DNA of 64,000 nt, from positions 416,981 through 480,980 of the forward strand of contig CAXAMN010028861.1 in assembly GCA_963970005.1 (NCBI GenBank). The letters run 5' to 3'. Position 1 is the first letter of the stretch; each line of letters starts with the position of its first letter. The DNA comes from Durusdinium trenchii (taxonomy: Eukaryota > Sar > Dinophyceae > Suessiales > Symbiodiniaceae). The position numbers were made by a program, and so were the translations under genes. Positions 39,546 to 49,959 of the stretch are shown in pieces. The notes under the pieces were generated by a model that was not told where the DNA came from, made no database searches, and was given only the letters and a program-made list of their open reading frames with translations.

Positions 39546-41237
39546 TCAATGCAAAAGTGTACATATTTTAGAAAAGGCATCTGCGGGAAACGGTGGGAAA
39601 CGCACACGCTCACAGCGCTGGTTTCTGGAGATTCTGCAAGAAAAACAAGATGTCCAATTTTTGTGCCAGGTGGCCCACCAACTAGGGTATTCACCTGCAG
39701 GTGAATACATGAAGATGCCCAGGCACCATGCCACTACGCCTTTTGTGTTTCTTAGTTCCCAGCCATCAGCACCACACAATGCATGTCTGTTACCAACCAC
39801 TGGAACCAATTCATACGGGTCCTTTCGGTACACTGGGAAGTGGTTGTTGCACAAGTAGTCGCTCAGAGTGTAAAGGCCGCATGCCTCGCTCAACTCACCA
39901 GTAAATCCCTCAAGCCTCACAGATCTTGGCATGATATGATCTACCCACTCGACCATCAGAGGCTTCAACTGGCAAATGGTTCCAACGCTGCCTTCTTTCA
40001 GAACGCTAGGCACCGCCAAACGCACTGGGCTACCTATCTCCAGCTCTTTGACGCCAATGATTTGCGCAGCCAGCTTCTCAGCCGACAAAGTTGCGCAAAA
40101 GGCAAAGAACTCTGGCGCGGTCAAGCTCTTGTGCATTGTCTCAATGATAATGCGTTTCCAGGCACAGAAACGGGTTCCAGGCGCTTCAGGCGACCCAAAG
40201 GCTGTCGCGCGATCCACTTCATCTCGAACAAGTCCTGCAAGAAAGTTCATCTTGGCCACGTCCAGGTCGTTGATGGACATGATGTTGTTGGCAAAGCCCA
40301 GAAAACGTAGCAGCTCATCACAAGTCCAGGTGTCAGGTGGACGCTCCCCGACAAAGGCCACTTGGCTCACTTTCACTTGCAGCGCCAATAGCCCAAGAGC
40401 CAGTGGAAGGACCAGACCAATGCTTACCAAGGAGACACTAAGAATAGCTGATCCTTTGTTTTGTAAGAGATCAGCATTGCCTTTCCACACGGTGATCAAC
40501 CTGTCGACTACTCTCCCTGGCTCCACCACTGGCAGCAATTTCAAACAGGAGAATTTGCCAGTGACGTTCATCACGCTCGTGAAGCCCAACAAATAGTACG
40601 ACGAGCCAGAGAAGAACACAGCCATAAGGAAGAACAACAAGCTCAGGAAGGAGGCAGAAGCAAACACCACTTCGATCCATGCAATCACATGCTTGCTGAC
40701 CTGCAGATGGTCTGTGGACCCCCACTTAGGTAGAGCAAGAAAGTTGTAAATGTAGAAGAAGATATTCATGCATGCCTGCGCGATTGCAACAACACACAGA
40801 ATCCTCTCCTTTAAGCTAGGCATCAGATTCTTGAGGTCTTCATCACAGCACTCATCCCCTGTCTTGACATATAAGTGAGACCAAAGGTCTCGTGAGGTCT
40901 TTTCTGACAGGTCCTTTGCGGTACGCACATCACGATATGGTAGACCTTGAAAGCCTTGAGCTGTGGCCAATCCTAGTAAGGGTAGCGCTATCCATCCCAC
41001 TCTGAGATGCCACTCGCTGTGAATTCCCAGCATTGGTTTGTTCAAGTCCAAGCCTTGGAACGACCACGCCAAGCAAGCCAAACATGGAAGAATGGCAACT
41101 TTGCTGGCCATCTGGACCCATCTATGAGCTCTGCGCTTTCGGAAGAAATTCAGGGTACCTGCAGACAGACTTTCGCAACTGCCGCCATATAGGGCGCGCT
41201 GTTCATGATAGTGACAAACAAAAGCGTAACTTGGCAT
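39546..41237 (-). CDS. Multi-pass membrane protein, family not recognised
   Basis: The frame is open from about 41395 to the stop at 39546. The first ATG is at 41237 (MPSYAFVCHYHEQRALYGG), and upstream in-frame codons may be another exon's end. Hydrophobic segments include ILPCLACLAWSF, WIALPLLGLATAQGF, ILCVVAIAQACMNIFFYIY, VIAWIEVVFASASFLSLLFF and LVSIGLVLPLALGLLAL, so about five or six spans lie in the first two thirds. The C-terminal third is soluble and Cys/Trp-rich (VVAWCLGIFMYSPAGE). Codons for that third are duplicated at 53570-53995. Role unknown; predicted membrane location. Confidence 0.6.
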   Translation of the reverse strand: MPSYAFVCHYHEQRALYGGSCESLSAGTLNFFRKRRAHRWVQMASKVAILPCLACLAWSFQGLDLNKPMLGIHSEWHLRVGWIALPLLGLATAQGFQGLPYRDVRTAKDLSEKTSRDLWSHLYVKTGDECCDEDLKNLMPSLKERILCVVAIAQACMNIFFYIYNFLALPKWGSTDHLQVSKHVIAWIEVVFASASFLSLLFFLMAVFFSGSSYYLLGFTSVMNVTGKFSCLKLLPVVEPGRVVDRLITVWKGNADLLQNKGSAILSVSLVSIGLVLPLALGLLALQVKVSQVAFVGERPPDTWTCDELLRFLGFANNIMSINDLDVAKMNFLAGLVRDEVDRATAFGSPEAPGTRFCAWKRIIIETMHKSLTAPEFFAFCATLSAEKLAAQIIGVKELEIGSPVRLAVPSVLKEGSVGTICQLKPLMVEWVDHIMPRSVRLEGFTGELSEACGLYTLSDYLCNNHFPVYRKDPYELVPVVGNRHALCGADGWELRNTKGVVAWCLGIFMYSPAGEYPSWWATWHKNWTSCFSCRISRNQRCERVRFPPFPADAFSKICTLLH

Positions 41238-41390
41238 CGCCCCGATCGCATTCAAAGACCCAATGACACACACGATTTGGGCCGAACTTTGGGCCGAATT
41301 TCCACAGAAGAGTTGTCTGACGCAACGGTTGCTTTCCTTGTTCTTTGTCGTCTGATACTTACGAGCGAAATGGATGAACGTGTAATCACT

Positions 41391-41449
41391 AAAGGACTAA
41401 CAAGATGGGACAATGGCATGGTTCCTTAATCTTCATCGCCGACCTAGGC
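41391..41449. repeat. 59-bp repeat, copy B, upstream of the membrane-protein gene
   Basis: Same orientation and same relative place (5' side of a minus-strand gene) as copy A at 30850-30908. 53 of 59 bases are identical. Confidence 0.85.
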
Positions 41450-42096
41450 GAGATTCTGACTGTCGCGTGCCATTTCCAAGCAAGAGCACTTCCCGGGATG
41501 GAACACCTACAACTTCCAAGTCAAAGCCTGAAGAACAACCAAGACCCCACAAAGAATGAAACAAAGAGAAACCGAAGGTGTGGACATCAAACATCATAGG
41601 TCTTGATACGTGATTGAAAGTGCCTGTGGATATTAATCTGCTCGACGGGAAGTCTGAACGGACTATCCTTTCCCTTATAGATGGCGGGGCGCGCGCTCTT
41701 ATTCTCCACTTTCTCTACGGGGATCTTGAGCCAAAGGTTGGCGTGACAGGCTGATGTTTGCTGCACATGTGTAGGATATATTATCGTCCCACTGCTGTTG
41801 ACAACCCCTATGTGACCGACGCTATCAGCAATGGTCACACTTGAAATTCAGGTTAGTGGACTATGTACAGTGGTTCGCTATGGTTTGCCGCGAGACCTAT
41901 CAAAATAGCCTCTGACTACGCGTCACTATTGAAACTAAGCGGTCTTTACATATATACATAGCGTGCGCTTTGCCCTTTTGGCTATACAAGTTAATTAGTG
42001 AAAACCGACCGTGAAGGTTTGCCTCGCTCAGATTCCACTCAGTAGTTCTTTGCCCTGATGTAGATTGAGTCTTGCATCCTTTCAACTGTAGAAAGT
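41450..42096. other. Spacer, no gene seen
   Basis: Only short frames. No terminal repeat of the adjacent decayed gene was recognised. Confidence 0.5.
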
Positions 42097-43232
42097 TCAC
42101 GTGTAGATACTCTTACGATCTTGAGAAATCAAGCTATGTGCACTGACCCTGGTTTCCAGCGGTTCAAGCGCGAGTACGCTGAACATGTTCTTCAAGAAGT
42201 CATATGCACTGCATTGGCCTTTCCTCATGTCAGGTATCTTTCTCCTCTTCTTCTCCATGATATTCATCACCTTCATGTTCTCCTTTTTCTTCTTCTCGAC
42301 CTTGGCCCCAATCTCGCCAACTTCGCCGCGCAGTTCTGGTGCTAGGAGTCCAATATGGTTCGTCCCAATATCCTGGATCACGTCGATGTCTCGGGTTGGT
42401 CCATGTTTCGTCTCGCACCATAGCTGTTCATATTCATAGCTGCTGGCTGCCAATTGCGAGCATAATTTTGGGTCGGGGCCATGGATCTTTCCTGCGCCTT
42501 TTCCTTTACCTTTTCGATGATGTTCTTCTTGCTCAGGAGCACGTTGGCTTGATGAAGCTGTTCCCGATGATGGTTGCTCAAGTCCAGGGGCTGCGCTGAG
42601 AGCGTTGATCTTCCATTTTCCTTCCACAACATTCTTCCCATATCCTTGACGTTTGATCATCAGCCTCTGTACAAGCTGTGCCATCGTTGAAATGCCCTTA
42701 TGTCGTGATGTTGCACCATCTCATTCAAGGTCTTCTGTGCCAATGGAAGAAGTGTAACCTTCGCCTGGTCCATCACCAATAGCATTACTCTATCCCATTT
42801 GTTGTGTGGCCTTGAATACATAACTTCTTGAGGGTTGATGCATTGGGGCATGTCGTTGCTGTTCAGGTCGTCCCGGAAGTAGGAATATGAGGTGACACTA
42901 TATATCGCATTCATGCACTTTCTGATCATCTTTAACATAGCAGCTTGTTTGGCTCTTTTGCTTGACTCCACCATTGATAGAACAGTTCCAGGTGCTGGTC
43001 GATCAGTTTCACCAAACTCCTTTCTTGAAGGTATCAAAAGTGTACCCAAAGTCGCTTGAAGTGCGAATTTCCCAATCATTTGTTCTCCTCGCAGCATACG
43101 CCATGCTTCATCCATATTGACTTTCTTCAAGCGAGCAAAGATCTGCGTTTGCTTCTCCGTTGGATCTTTGGGTACTTCATCCTCGCCGAATCCATTGCAA
43201 ATCCCTTGGGTGAAGTCTGACATGACATCCAA
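42097..43232 (-). pseudogene. Unassigned region, segments K and L (3' end)
   Basis: Segment K (43232-42660) is a good 190-codon frame with KFALQATLGTLLIPSRKEFG and HNKWDRVMLLVMDQAKV. It shifts near 42675 to segment L, which has GYGKNVVEGKWKINALSAAP, a Lys/Gly linker and ends at 42097. Confidence 0.45.
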
Positions 43233-44080
43233 CCTCTTCTTCGAGAATTGTTAACGAAACTTGGCAATGCCTTTCTGGTGATACGAGGTATACATAGGCT
43301 TGATCACCTGCGTCATGCACCTGATCAGGTATCGGTCCATGAGTTCCGATGACCCTTTTCCGTATCTTGGCATCCAGCTTCATCCTGCGAGTCAAATGGT
43401 ACAGGCTCGGGACATCTACACCATCTTGGAAGCTCGTGGTTGGCGAGGTGCTCATCGGGGCTGAAAGACTTTGGTCCATCGTTCTCGTAGTCCTCGTCAT
43501 CGATTCTTCCGTCCTTGGCTTTGGTTTGCTGATCTTCCGTTTCAACCTCTTCGATCACCCTGTCTGACGTCTGGGTGAACTCAGCGGTGCTCTTGTTGAT
43601 TGCATCTAGTTCATCAATGACCTCTTCGATTTCTGGAGCTTGTGAATCGCGTTCATAGTCGACCTCACCAACATCGAAAGATGGATTGAACAGGCCCTGA
43701 TTTTCTTCTCTTTTCGATTCTGCTCTCTGTTTCTTGAGGTTCTCGATGTGCTCTTGGCTAATCTATTCTTCTTCTTCTTCTTCTTCTTCTTCGTCAGGCA
43801 CGATTTGAGCCTGCAGTGCGGTCTTGACTTCGTCCATCTTCACCTTGTTGACTAGCTCTTGTACCTCTGCTTTGGGGTCATTCACAGGCTCCATTTCAAC
43901 GTCATCTTCCTTCTCCGCTTCGTCATCATCATCAACTTCGATGACATCGTCCGTTGAGATGGTGTTCTTGATTCCGAAGGTGTGAAATCGTCCATGACAG
44001 TGTAAGCATAAGGTGAAGGTGCTCGAGGTCACATTCACGCACGCCGGGCGTAGGATATTCCACACTGTTGTAGTCTTCAC
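43177..44080 (-). pseudogene. Unassigned region, segment J (acidic, with TAG) and K'
   Basis: A Cys/His pair (CLHCHGRFH) is followed by a strongly acidic stretch ending in a glutamate run from a (CTT)n tract at 43770-43796. TAG at 43763-43765 interrupts, then the same frame continues ISQEHIENLKKQRAESKREE for another ~145 codons. Near 43440 it shifts to VPSLYHLTRRMKLDAKIRKR. Confidence 0.45.
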
Positions 44081-44986
44081 AAGTTCTGGCGATGATCACA
44101 TTCCACTGCTCTTGTTTTGTCCTCTTGGTATCACCGTCGTTGACCATGTCATTGAGCTTGCGGATGTTCTCATCCCTCCTTGTGCGTTCGGCAACCATCT
44201 CTCTTGCCTTCTCGATGATTTGATCTTTGGTTGCGACCTTGTTCGAGTGAGTTGCCGCAGTGATAAGGTGGTTCGTGACCCCTTTTGCCAACAACCTTTT
44301 CCATTTCCCTTCGATTGGCTCTTGGTACCATGCACCTTTGACGTTCTCCCAGGGCGCTCCTTTGAACATAACAACATATGAGCTTTCGGCAAGACGTGCA
44401 CCGAGACGTTGAAGGTAAGCAATTGGCACGTATAAAGCTACGGGGTTCCACGCTTCACTATTGAAGGTATCTTTCCGAGCGATGTTACATGGAAACTTCC
44501 ACCAAGCCGTACTGCAATAGCGCCCGCAATTTCATGAGATGTGAGGCACGGGCCGAGGACAACATCGTTCTCGTTCTTGTCGGTATGCCCCGATTCAAGA
44601 TTGCGTGAAGACACCGCTCTCATTGCTACCGGGAACATCCATCTGTCGTTCTCCCTGTAGTATCTCATGTCATTCGGAACGAGGTAGTTCTCTTCCCTAT
44701 ATTCTCTCTGCTCCATCTTCACGACGCCACTGACCGAAATGCAAACTGCTGCTATCTGGCATCTGACTCGGTTCTGCATCTTCTTTGAGTACCACATGGC
44801 TTGACAACACCGGCGGTACCTTGTAGCAAGAACATCATCTAGATAATTTCCACGCTCAGCATCTCTGGTGATTCGGTTGCTGTTGTGGCTGAAGATGTGT
44901 CCGTGCATAAGTACATCTATGATGTTCACCCGCCCTCCTTCGTTGCATGGAAGGATATCATGTTGTCTGCCTGTGTGTCCGGTCAC
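43932..44986 (-). pseudogene. Unassigned region, segments H and I
   Basis: Segment H (44986-44438) includes NYLDDVLATRYRRCCQAMWY and MWYSKKMQNRVRCQIAAVC. A shift near 44450 leads to segment I with LYVPIAYLQRLGARLAESSY and EPIEGKWKRLLAKG. The GKWK motif recurs in segment L. Confidence 0.45.
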
Positions 44987-45783
44987 CTCGGACCTCCGCC
45001 TTCCCAGTCTGATGTCATGAGGTACTCGTCGGTGTCCCTGTGAATATAAGTCCCTTGGTCAAGGACAGGTGGCTCGGTGAACCTTCCTGCTCGATCCTCC
45101 TGACCATTCCACTTCCTGACACAAAAGGCTGTACCATGTTGTGGGACTTTTTCAATGTTGCCTCGATCGCAATCCAATTGAATCTGACGGTATGCTTGCT
45201 TCCAAATTTGAGCTTCATCATCCTTTAGGTCCGCTACCTTAGGAAGTTTGGAGCTCGCAGATTGCGCTCCCGTCAACAAACCATCAAGTGATCTTGTGTT
45301 CGGTGGCCCTGACGCATCAATTGTCTTGTTGATGACCTTGAACTCGCCTCCTTCCACGTCGTCAACAATCGAACAAATGTCCACTGTTTCTTTGAATCTT
45401 GTGAAGATAGTGGCATTGTTGAATGAGCGCTTCATGGACTTGACGGCTTTCTAGTAGTAGTCATCATTGCTGCTACATGACTTCGACTTCGATTGTTCCT
45501 TGGATGGAGGGGTCAGTGACTCCTCGCCCAGTTGCGCAGTTTCCTCGGGCAGATATATGTCCTCCATCTCGACATCTTCGTCGTCATCTTTTGCAGTCTT
45601 TGCTCTTTTCTTTTCTCTTTCGGCTAAATCCCTTTTGATTAATGCTTCGTCACGATCAGTGAAGTTGACCTTGAGGATCTTCTCGATATGGTCGAAGCAG
45701 GTCATGATGTCTTCTTTGTGTTTCGAGAAGTTCTCATTGTCGCAGTTGCGAACGAATGGGCATCTGACGCGCAACAAAGGCAA
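44983..45783 (-). pseudogene. Unassigned region, segments F and G, joined across an in-frame TAG
   Basis: Segment F has CPFVRNCDNENFSKHKEDI and a charged KRDLAEREKKRAK stretch and ends in TAG at 45451-45453. Five codons later in the same frame segment G starts (MKRSFNNATIFTRFKET) and runs to 44983. Both sides of the TAG look equally coding-like. Confidence 0.45.
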
Positions 45784-46706
45784 ACGTTCATTTCTTGAGC
45801 TCTCTTCTTCACACTCCGGACGTTGTCATAAGTCTGCTTCCACGATGATGAAGATGGCTCATTTTCCCTGGTCGAGAATGGCCCTGAATGTGGTGGGTTT
45901 GTCCAGGTAGCCGTCGGTGACACCGGTCTTCCTTCATCCTCCTTGTAGTTCATGGGGTCTATCTCGGGGGATACAGGCTCGGTTTCTTGTTCCTTGGGAG
46001 TCGACGCGGATGGCTTCTCTTCTTGGTTCGCCTGCTCGTCTTCCTCCTGTGTCTTCCCCACTGTAGGCGGTGCCTCGATGGACTTCATTCTTGTGAAATG
46101 TTCTGGTCTTGGGTATTTGAGTGCCATCTGGAACATCTCTAATCTTTCATCTACCGATGGAACACTGCACGGAGATTTGTTCCTCTTCGTGTTGTCATTG
46201 ATATTCCTCCGGCTTGATGCATAGAAGGTGAGAAATGACAGCTCAATGCCCCTTCTGCATTCATCGATGTTCTTCCAATCCTTGAATAAGGGTGTTCTGG
46301 AAAATACTTGCCAGTTCAAAGATTCCCAACCAGAGCTGGTCAGTCTGTTCGCGTTCCCGATCATGAAGATGGTCTTGTATTCTTTGGGTGTCAGCAAGTA
46401 TTGTACGTAGTCATGGTAGGCCACATTGCCATAGTCCATGTATGCTCTGAACCCACAGGCGCCAGTCTTCACATCAAGATCACGATGGACGATCAGTAAT
46501 CCTCCTCGCTCCTCCCAATATGCATCCACAACTTCTACTGGAGCTCTGATGCCACCGTGGTGAGACGTGTTCTTGAGGACCCCGCTGACCCATGGAACTG
46601 ACCTCTTGGTCATTATGAGTGCTCCCTCAATCATGAACTTTCTCAAATTGTCAGCAGGCAATATTTCATTCCATTCATTTGATAAGTCGATAGTTCGGCA
46701 ATAATT
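45702..46706 (-). pseudogene. Unassigned region, segment E
   Basis: Directly after the TAG the same frame reads NYCRTIDLSNEWNEILPADN and runs to 45702. It is globular at first (VVDAYWEERGGLLIVHRDLD, FRAYMDYGNVAYHDYVQYLL), then a Glu/Pro/Ser-rich linker. It shifts near 45780 into the next segment. Confidence 0.5.
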
Positions 46707-47222
46707 CTAGCGTAGGAATGGCAGATCAAGTGCCCCCATGCTGCGTCGGTCGGTTTCCCGATTACCTCTGCACCAGTAATCTGTTGGATCATATTCAGGC
46801 TCAGGGTCCTTCATTGCGAACTGAATGTCTTTCCGTCCTGACTCATCACCAATGGTTCCTCCAATCACGTCCTTCAACGGCTGATGAAGCAGAGTACACC
46901 TTTGGCATCTCGATGTTGATGTACTTGTCATGATCTGCTGGAGTCAGACTTCCATATAGGTATCATCTTCGGCAACCTTGTTGAGCTCTGCCACGCGTTT
47001 GGGATCCATAGCGCACAAAAACAACAATCTCTCCCTGCATAGCTGTTTGTCAACGATTGCCCAGATGCAATTCTTTGATGATCCGGCGAGGGAGGTTGAC
47101 CCGGGAGGCCCTGCCATCGACCGCATAGTTCTCCATACCCTTGACTTGTTCGTGGCAATGACATCTGGCTCGTAGGATAAGGTCGACGATGAACTGACGA
47201 CAGTCAACCCTTCCTGCGCCAA
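46707..47222 (-). pseudogene. Unassigned region, segments C and D
   Basis: Three short pieces continue the gene. One frame gives VDKQLCRERLLFLCAMDPKR and ends at 46944. A second gives PADHDKYINIEMPKVYSAS. A third gives KDIQFAMKDPEPEYDPTDYW, ending in TAG at 46707-46709. The reading continues in that last frame beyond the TAG into segment E. Confidence 0.4.
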
Positions 47223-47916
47223 AGAACTTGCTAGTCAGTAGCATACTCAACATGATTGACCTATTCAGGAGCATCGCAATTTTGTCGACCACCTCAATGA
47301 AATCCTGGGTGAATCCTTTGAAAGAAGACTCAGTGAGCTTCACAGTTCCACCACATGGATACATGCACTTCATGCATAGCCAAATGTGAACGGTCGTTCC
47401 GCTAAAACTGATGCCTTGGTCTTTGCTCGTCTCCAGAAAGACGAGTACACTTTCCAGGACATTGATGATGTCTCTATGCGAATCTCCTTTGATCTGAAAA
47501 GTCCTACAACACTGCAACGCCATCTCATTCTGTAGCCCGAGAGCAATCGTAGTGATCTTCATTGATGTTGTGGCCTTAGTCGTGTAGTCGAGGTCAGTAA
47601 TGAAGAGCATTGTGTTTTGACTTCCTCCTCTCACCTGTCCACTCAATTCATCATGTTCGAAGGAACCTGAATCTCCAACAATCTTGACATTTGATCTCTC
47701 ATCCACGAAGCATCCTACTTTCGAATGTAGGCTCTTCACTGTTTGTCTAACAGCCTTGGGTGGTGTGATGACTCCCATCAGCATCAGCATGGCTTTGGCG
47801 TTGGGGTATTGATGACATTGCTCAATAGATCTTCGCCCAGAAGGGGTCCTCTCGCCCATCTTAGTCTTCAAATACTGGTCGGTGACGCGACGCATGTCAT
47901 ACGGGACGCATGTCAT
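47050..47916 (-). pseudogene. Unassigned region, segment B
   Basis: A 288-codon frame overlapping segment A by 20 bases. The overlap contains GTATGACATGCGTC twice, 16 bases apart. Removing one unit fuses A and B in one frame (DIRYDM-RRVTDQYL). It contains hydrophobic and Cys-rich stretches (STTVHIWLCMKCMYPCGG-like spacing), no known domain, and a final shift near 47060. Confidence 0.5.
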
Positions 47917-49030
47917 ACCTGATGTCCACCGCTCCTGCCATAGTCACGCCCACATGATAAGCCACGCGACGCAAGTACAGTCGCCACTGCCTCTCACCTC
48001 CAGACATCATGGTCCTTGGTCCCGCGATAGGTGCTGGTGCATATGATGTTCTGCGTTTGTGATCTGACCAAAGTATGAATCTGATATTGTGTCCATCACA
48101 GTCTCGACTAAGCATATCGATGGCCATAATACCCTCTGGTAGCGCTGAAGAATACCATTCTTCTTCTCTCACAATGGGTGGTTCCGGAGCTGCCTTAGGC
48201 GCCGCCCTTGATCTTGGTGTATCAGGTCGTGCCTTTGGTGGCGGTGGCTTGGTACTCTTTTTGTTCGGGACAATGTATGCACCCGGAGGCACATTCCATT
48301 TCGTCCATGGATGTTCACGATCCCACTCCGCCCAAGGATTGTCACGTTCCCATGGTGGTACATGACTTGATGAAGCATTCGCCTTGCCTCCTTGGGACGA
48401 TTCTGGCGGCGCCGCTTTCGAGCCTTTCCCACTTTGCTTCCCCGGAGCGTCACGTTGTGAAGAACCCGTTTCTCCTTCTTGGTCTTGACGGACTTTCTCT
48501 CTCAACTTCTCATTCCAGTCGACTCCGTCTCCTCCATAAGTCTTTGACTTCTTGAAGCTATTGAACATATCCACCCATTTTGGAAGTGGCATATTTGCCT
48601 GATCAAGCAACGGAGGGCCGGTTTCAACACCGTCCTGGAAGGATAAGTACACCTTCTCCACCTTCATCTCTGGGTTGGAAAACTCAGACGTAAAGAGTTG
48701 ACGCTCGGCAAGGAACTGGTTCAAGTTGCTGATGTAGGTCGCCTTGCGCTCGATGTCCTGTTGATTTCCCGACTCTGCACTACAAACACAGTACCCAATC
48801 ACCCAAAGATCATGTGGAATTTCTGGACAGAAATCTTGAAGGTTCCTGAAAGCTGCCGCCATCATCTCACCGTATGGTCTGTGGATGGACCACTTGGTGC
48901 CTCTTGATTTGCGTTCGTCGAAACCCTTTCTGGGTACAGGGTCCAGGGTTGGCGGCTCTCTCCTGATTTGGATTGTTTTTGACGTACCTGACAATTTGTA
49001 GAGACCGCAACCTGACTGGGGAGAGTGCAA
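47897..49030 (-). pseudogene. Unassigned region, segment A (5' end)
   Basis: A 377-codon frame. The N-terminal half looks globular (HDLWVIGYCVCSAESGNQQD, NPEMKVEKVYLSFQDG). The middle is low-complexity with a Trp/Pro stretch (PWERDNPWAEWDREHPWTKW) and a Pro/Lys/Ala linker. The end is globular again (GERQWRLYLRRVAYHVGV). It stops at a 16-bp tandem duplication; see segment B. No ATG near its start is preferred, and the 5' end is unknown. Confidence 0.5.
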
Positions 49031-49289
49031 AGCACTTTTTGCATCATTTCAGGAACCCCCAAATAGTGCTAACGGTCTCCCCGGTGGCGCTGAAGGAAAC
49101 ACAAAACGGCTCTAAATAGCGAGCGAAAAGTGAAAAAGGTTTCAAAAAAATAAGAACACAATAAAAGTAACTTATTGAAGAAGAGACCATAATGACACTA
49201 TTGTTTCTTTATTTGCGAAAAGTATCCAAAGTAACAACTAAAATAAAGACACCACGGCCGTCTGCGCACTGCGCTCCACCTATTGGGCG

Positions 49290-49959
49290 CACGACCCCCG
49301 GTAGGCCGTGGCGTTTCGTGAGGACCGTCTAATTGAACATGCGCACAGCGCTGTAGCGCCACTATCATTTTCAAAGATGCAACTGTAAATTCCACGTTTT
49401 GCGAACTCGCAAAACTACTTTTTTTGGCACTCACCAGCTCTGCTTAGCGACTTTGCACAGCTCGTTCATTATGGTGGCCCCACCGACTTCATTATGTTGG
49501 CCGACGATGTAGACCGACGTCATTGTGTCGGCCCCACCCCCACCCCCACCCCCCACGCCAACAATTTGCAGCTCTGACCGTCAGCAACTGTCCATGTCGT
49601 ACGTGTTGTTGTTGCAAGTAGGCAAGTTTACAGACATCAGAGAACTTCCAGTCCATACCCAACGTAGCATCAACTTGGCGAATGGCAAAAACGTTGAAAT
49701 TCTCCACCCAAGGGTACAATTTAGAGTGCAACACAGCGAACATTTGGTGACTTCAATTCACATGCGAGGAGCTAGCATCATGTTATGTGTAGTCTGAGAT
49801 ATGTTTCAGATACGATGAGCTAGCATCATGTTATGTGCAATCTGAGATATGTTTTATTGTTGCGCAGCGGCAATGCAACGAAGACCTGGAGCTGGGATGC
49901 AAAAAAGCGTCGAAAAGGTCAAAATCGCAAGAAAAACACACGGCCTACCGGGGGTCGTG
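49290..49959. repeat. 21-bp perfect inverted repeat pair, 628 bp apart
   Basis: CACGACCCCCGGTAGGCCGT plus G at 49290-49310 is the exact reverse complement of 49939-49959. The sequence between has no transposase; it could be a small non-autonomous element. Target-site duplications are not evident. Confidence 0.8.
49769..49855. repeat. 48-bp period tandem repeat, two copies
   Basis: GAGCTAGCATCATGTTATGT followed by G(T/C)A(G/A)TCTGAGATATGTTT is repeated after 48 bases, with two substitutions in the shared part. Confidence 0.9.

Larger units (their letters stand above)
42097..49030 (-). pseudogene. Decayed ~7-kb coding region of an unassigned protein or polyprotein
   Basis: From 49030 down to 42097 the minus strand is almost continuously coding-like, but split over all three frames by roughly nine shifts and three in-frame TAG codons. 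The segments follow one another without spacers. At several joins a small indel or a short duplication restores one frame, so a single long ancestral reading frame (about 2,300 codons) is the simplest explanation. I see no polymerase, integrase, protease or helicase motif, no poly-A tail and no flanking repeats. Composition looks more AT-rich than neighbouring genes. It could be a retroelement polyprotein, an endogenised virus-like gene, or a large host gene. Confidence 0.55.
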
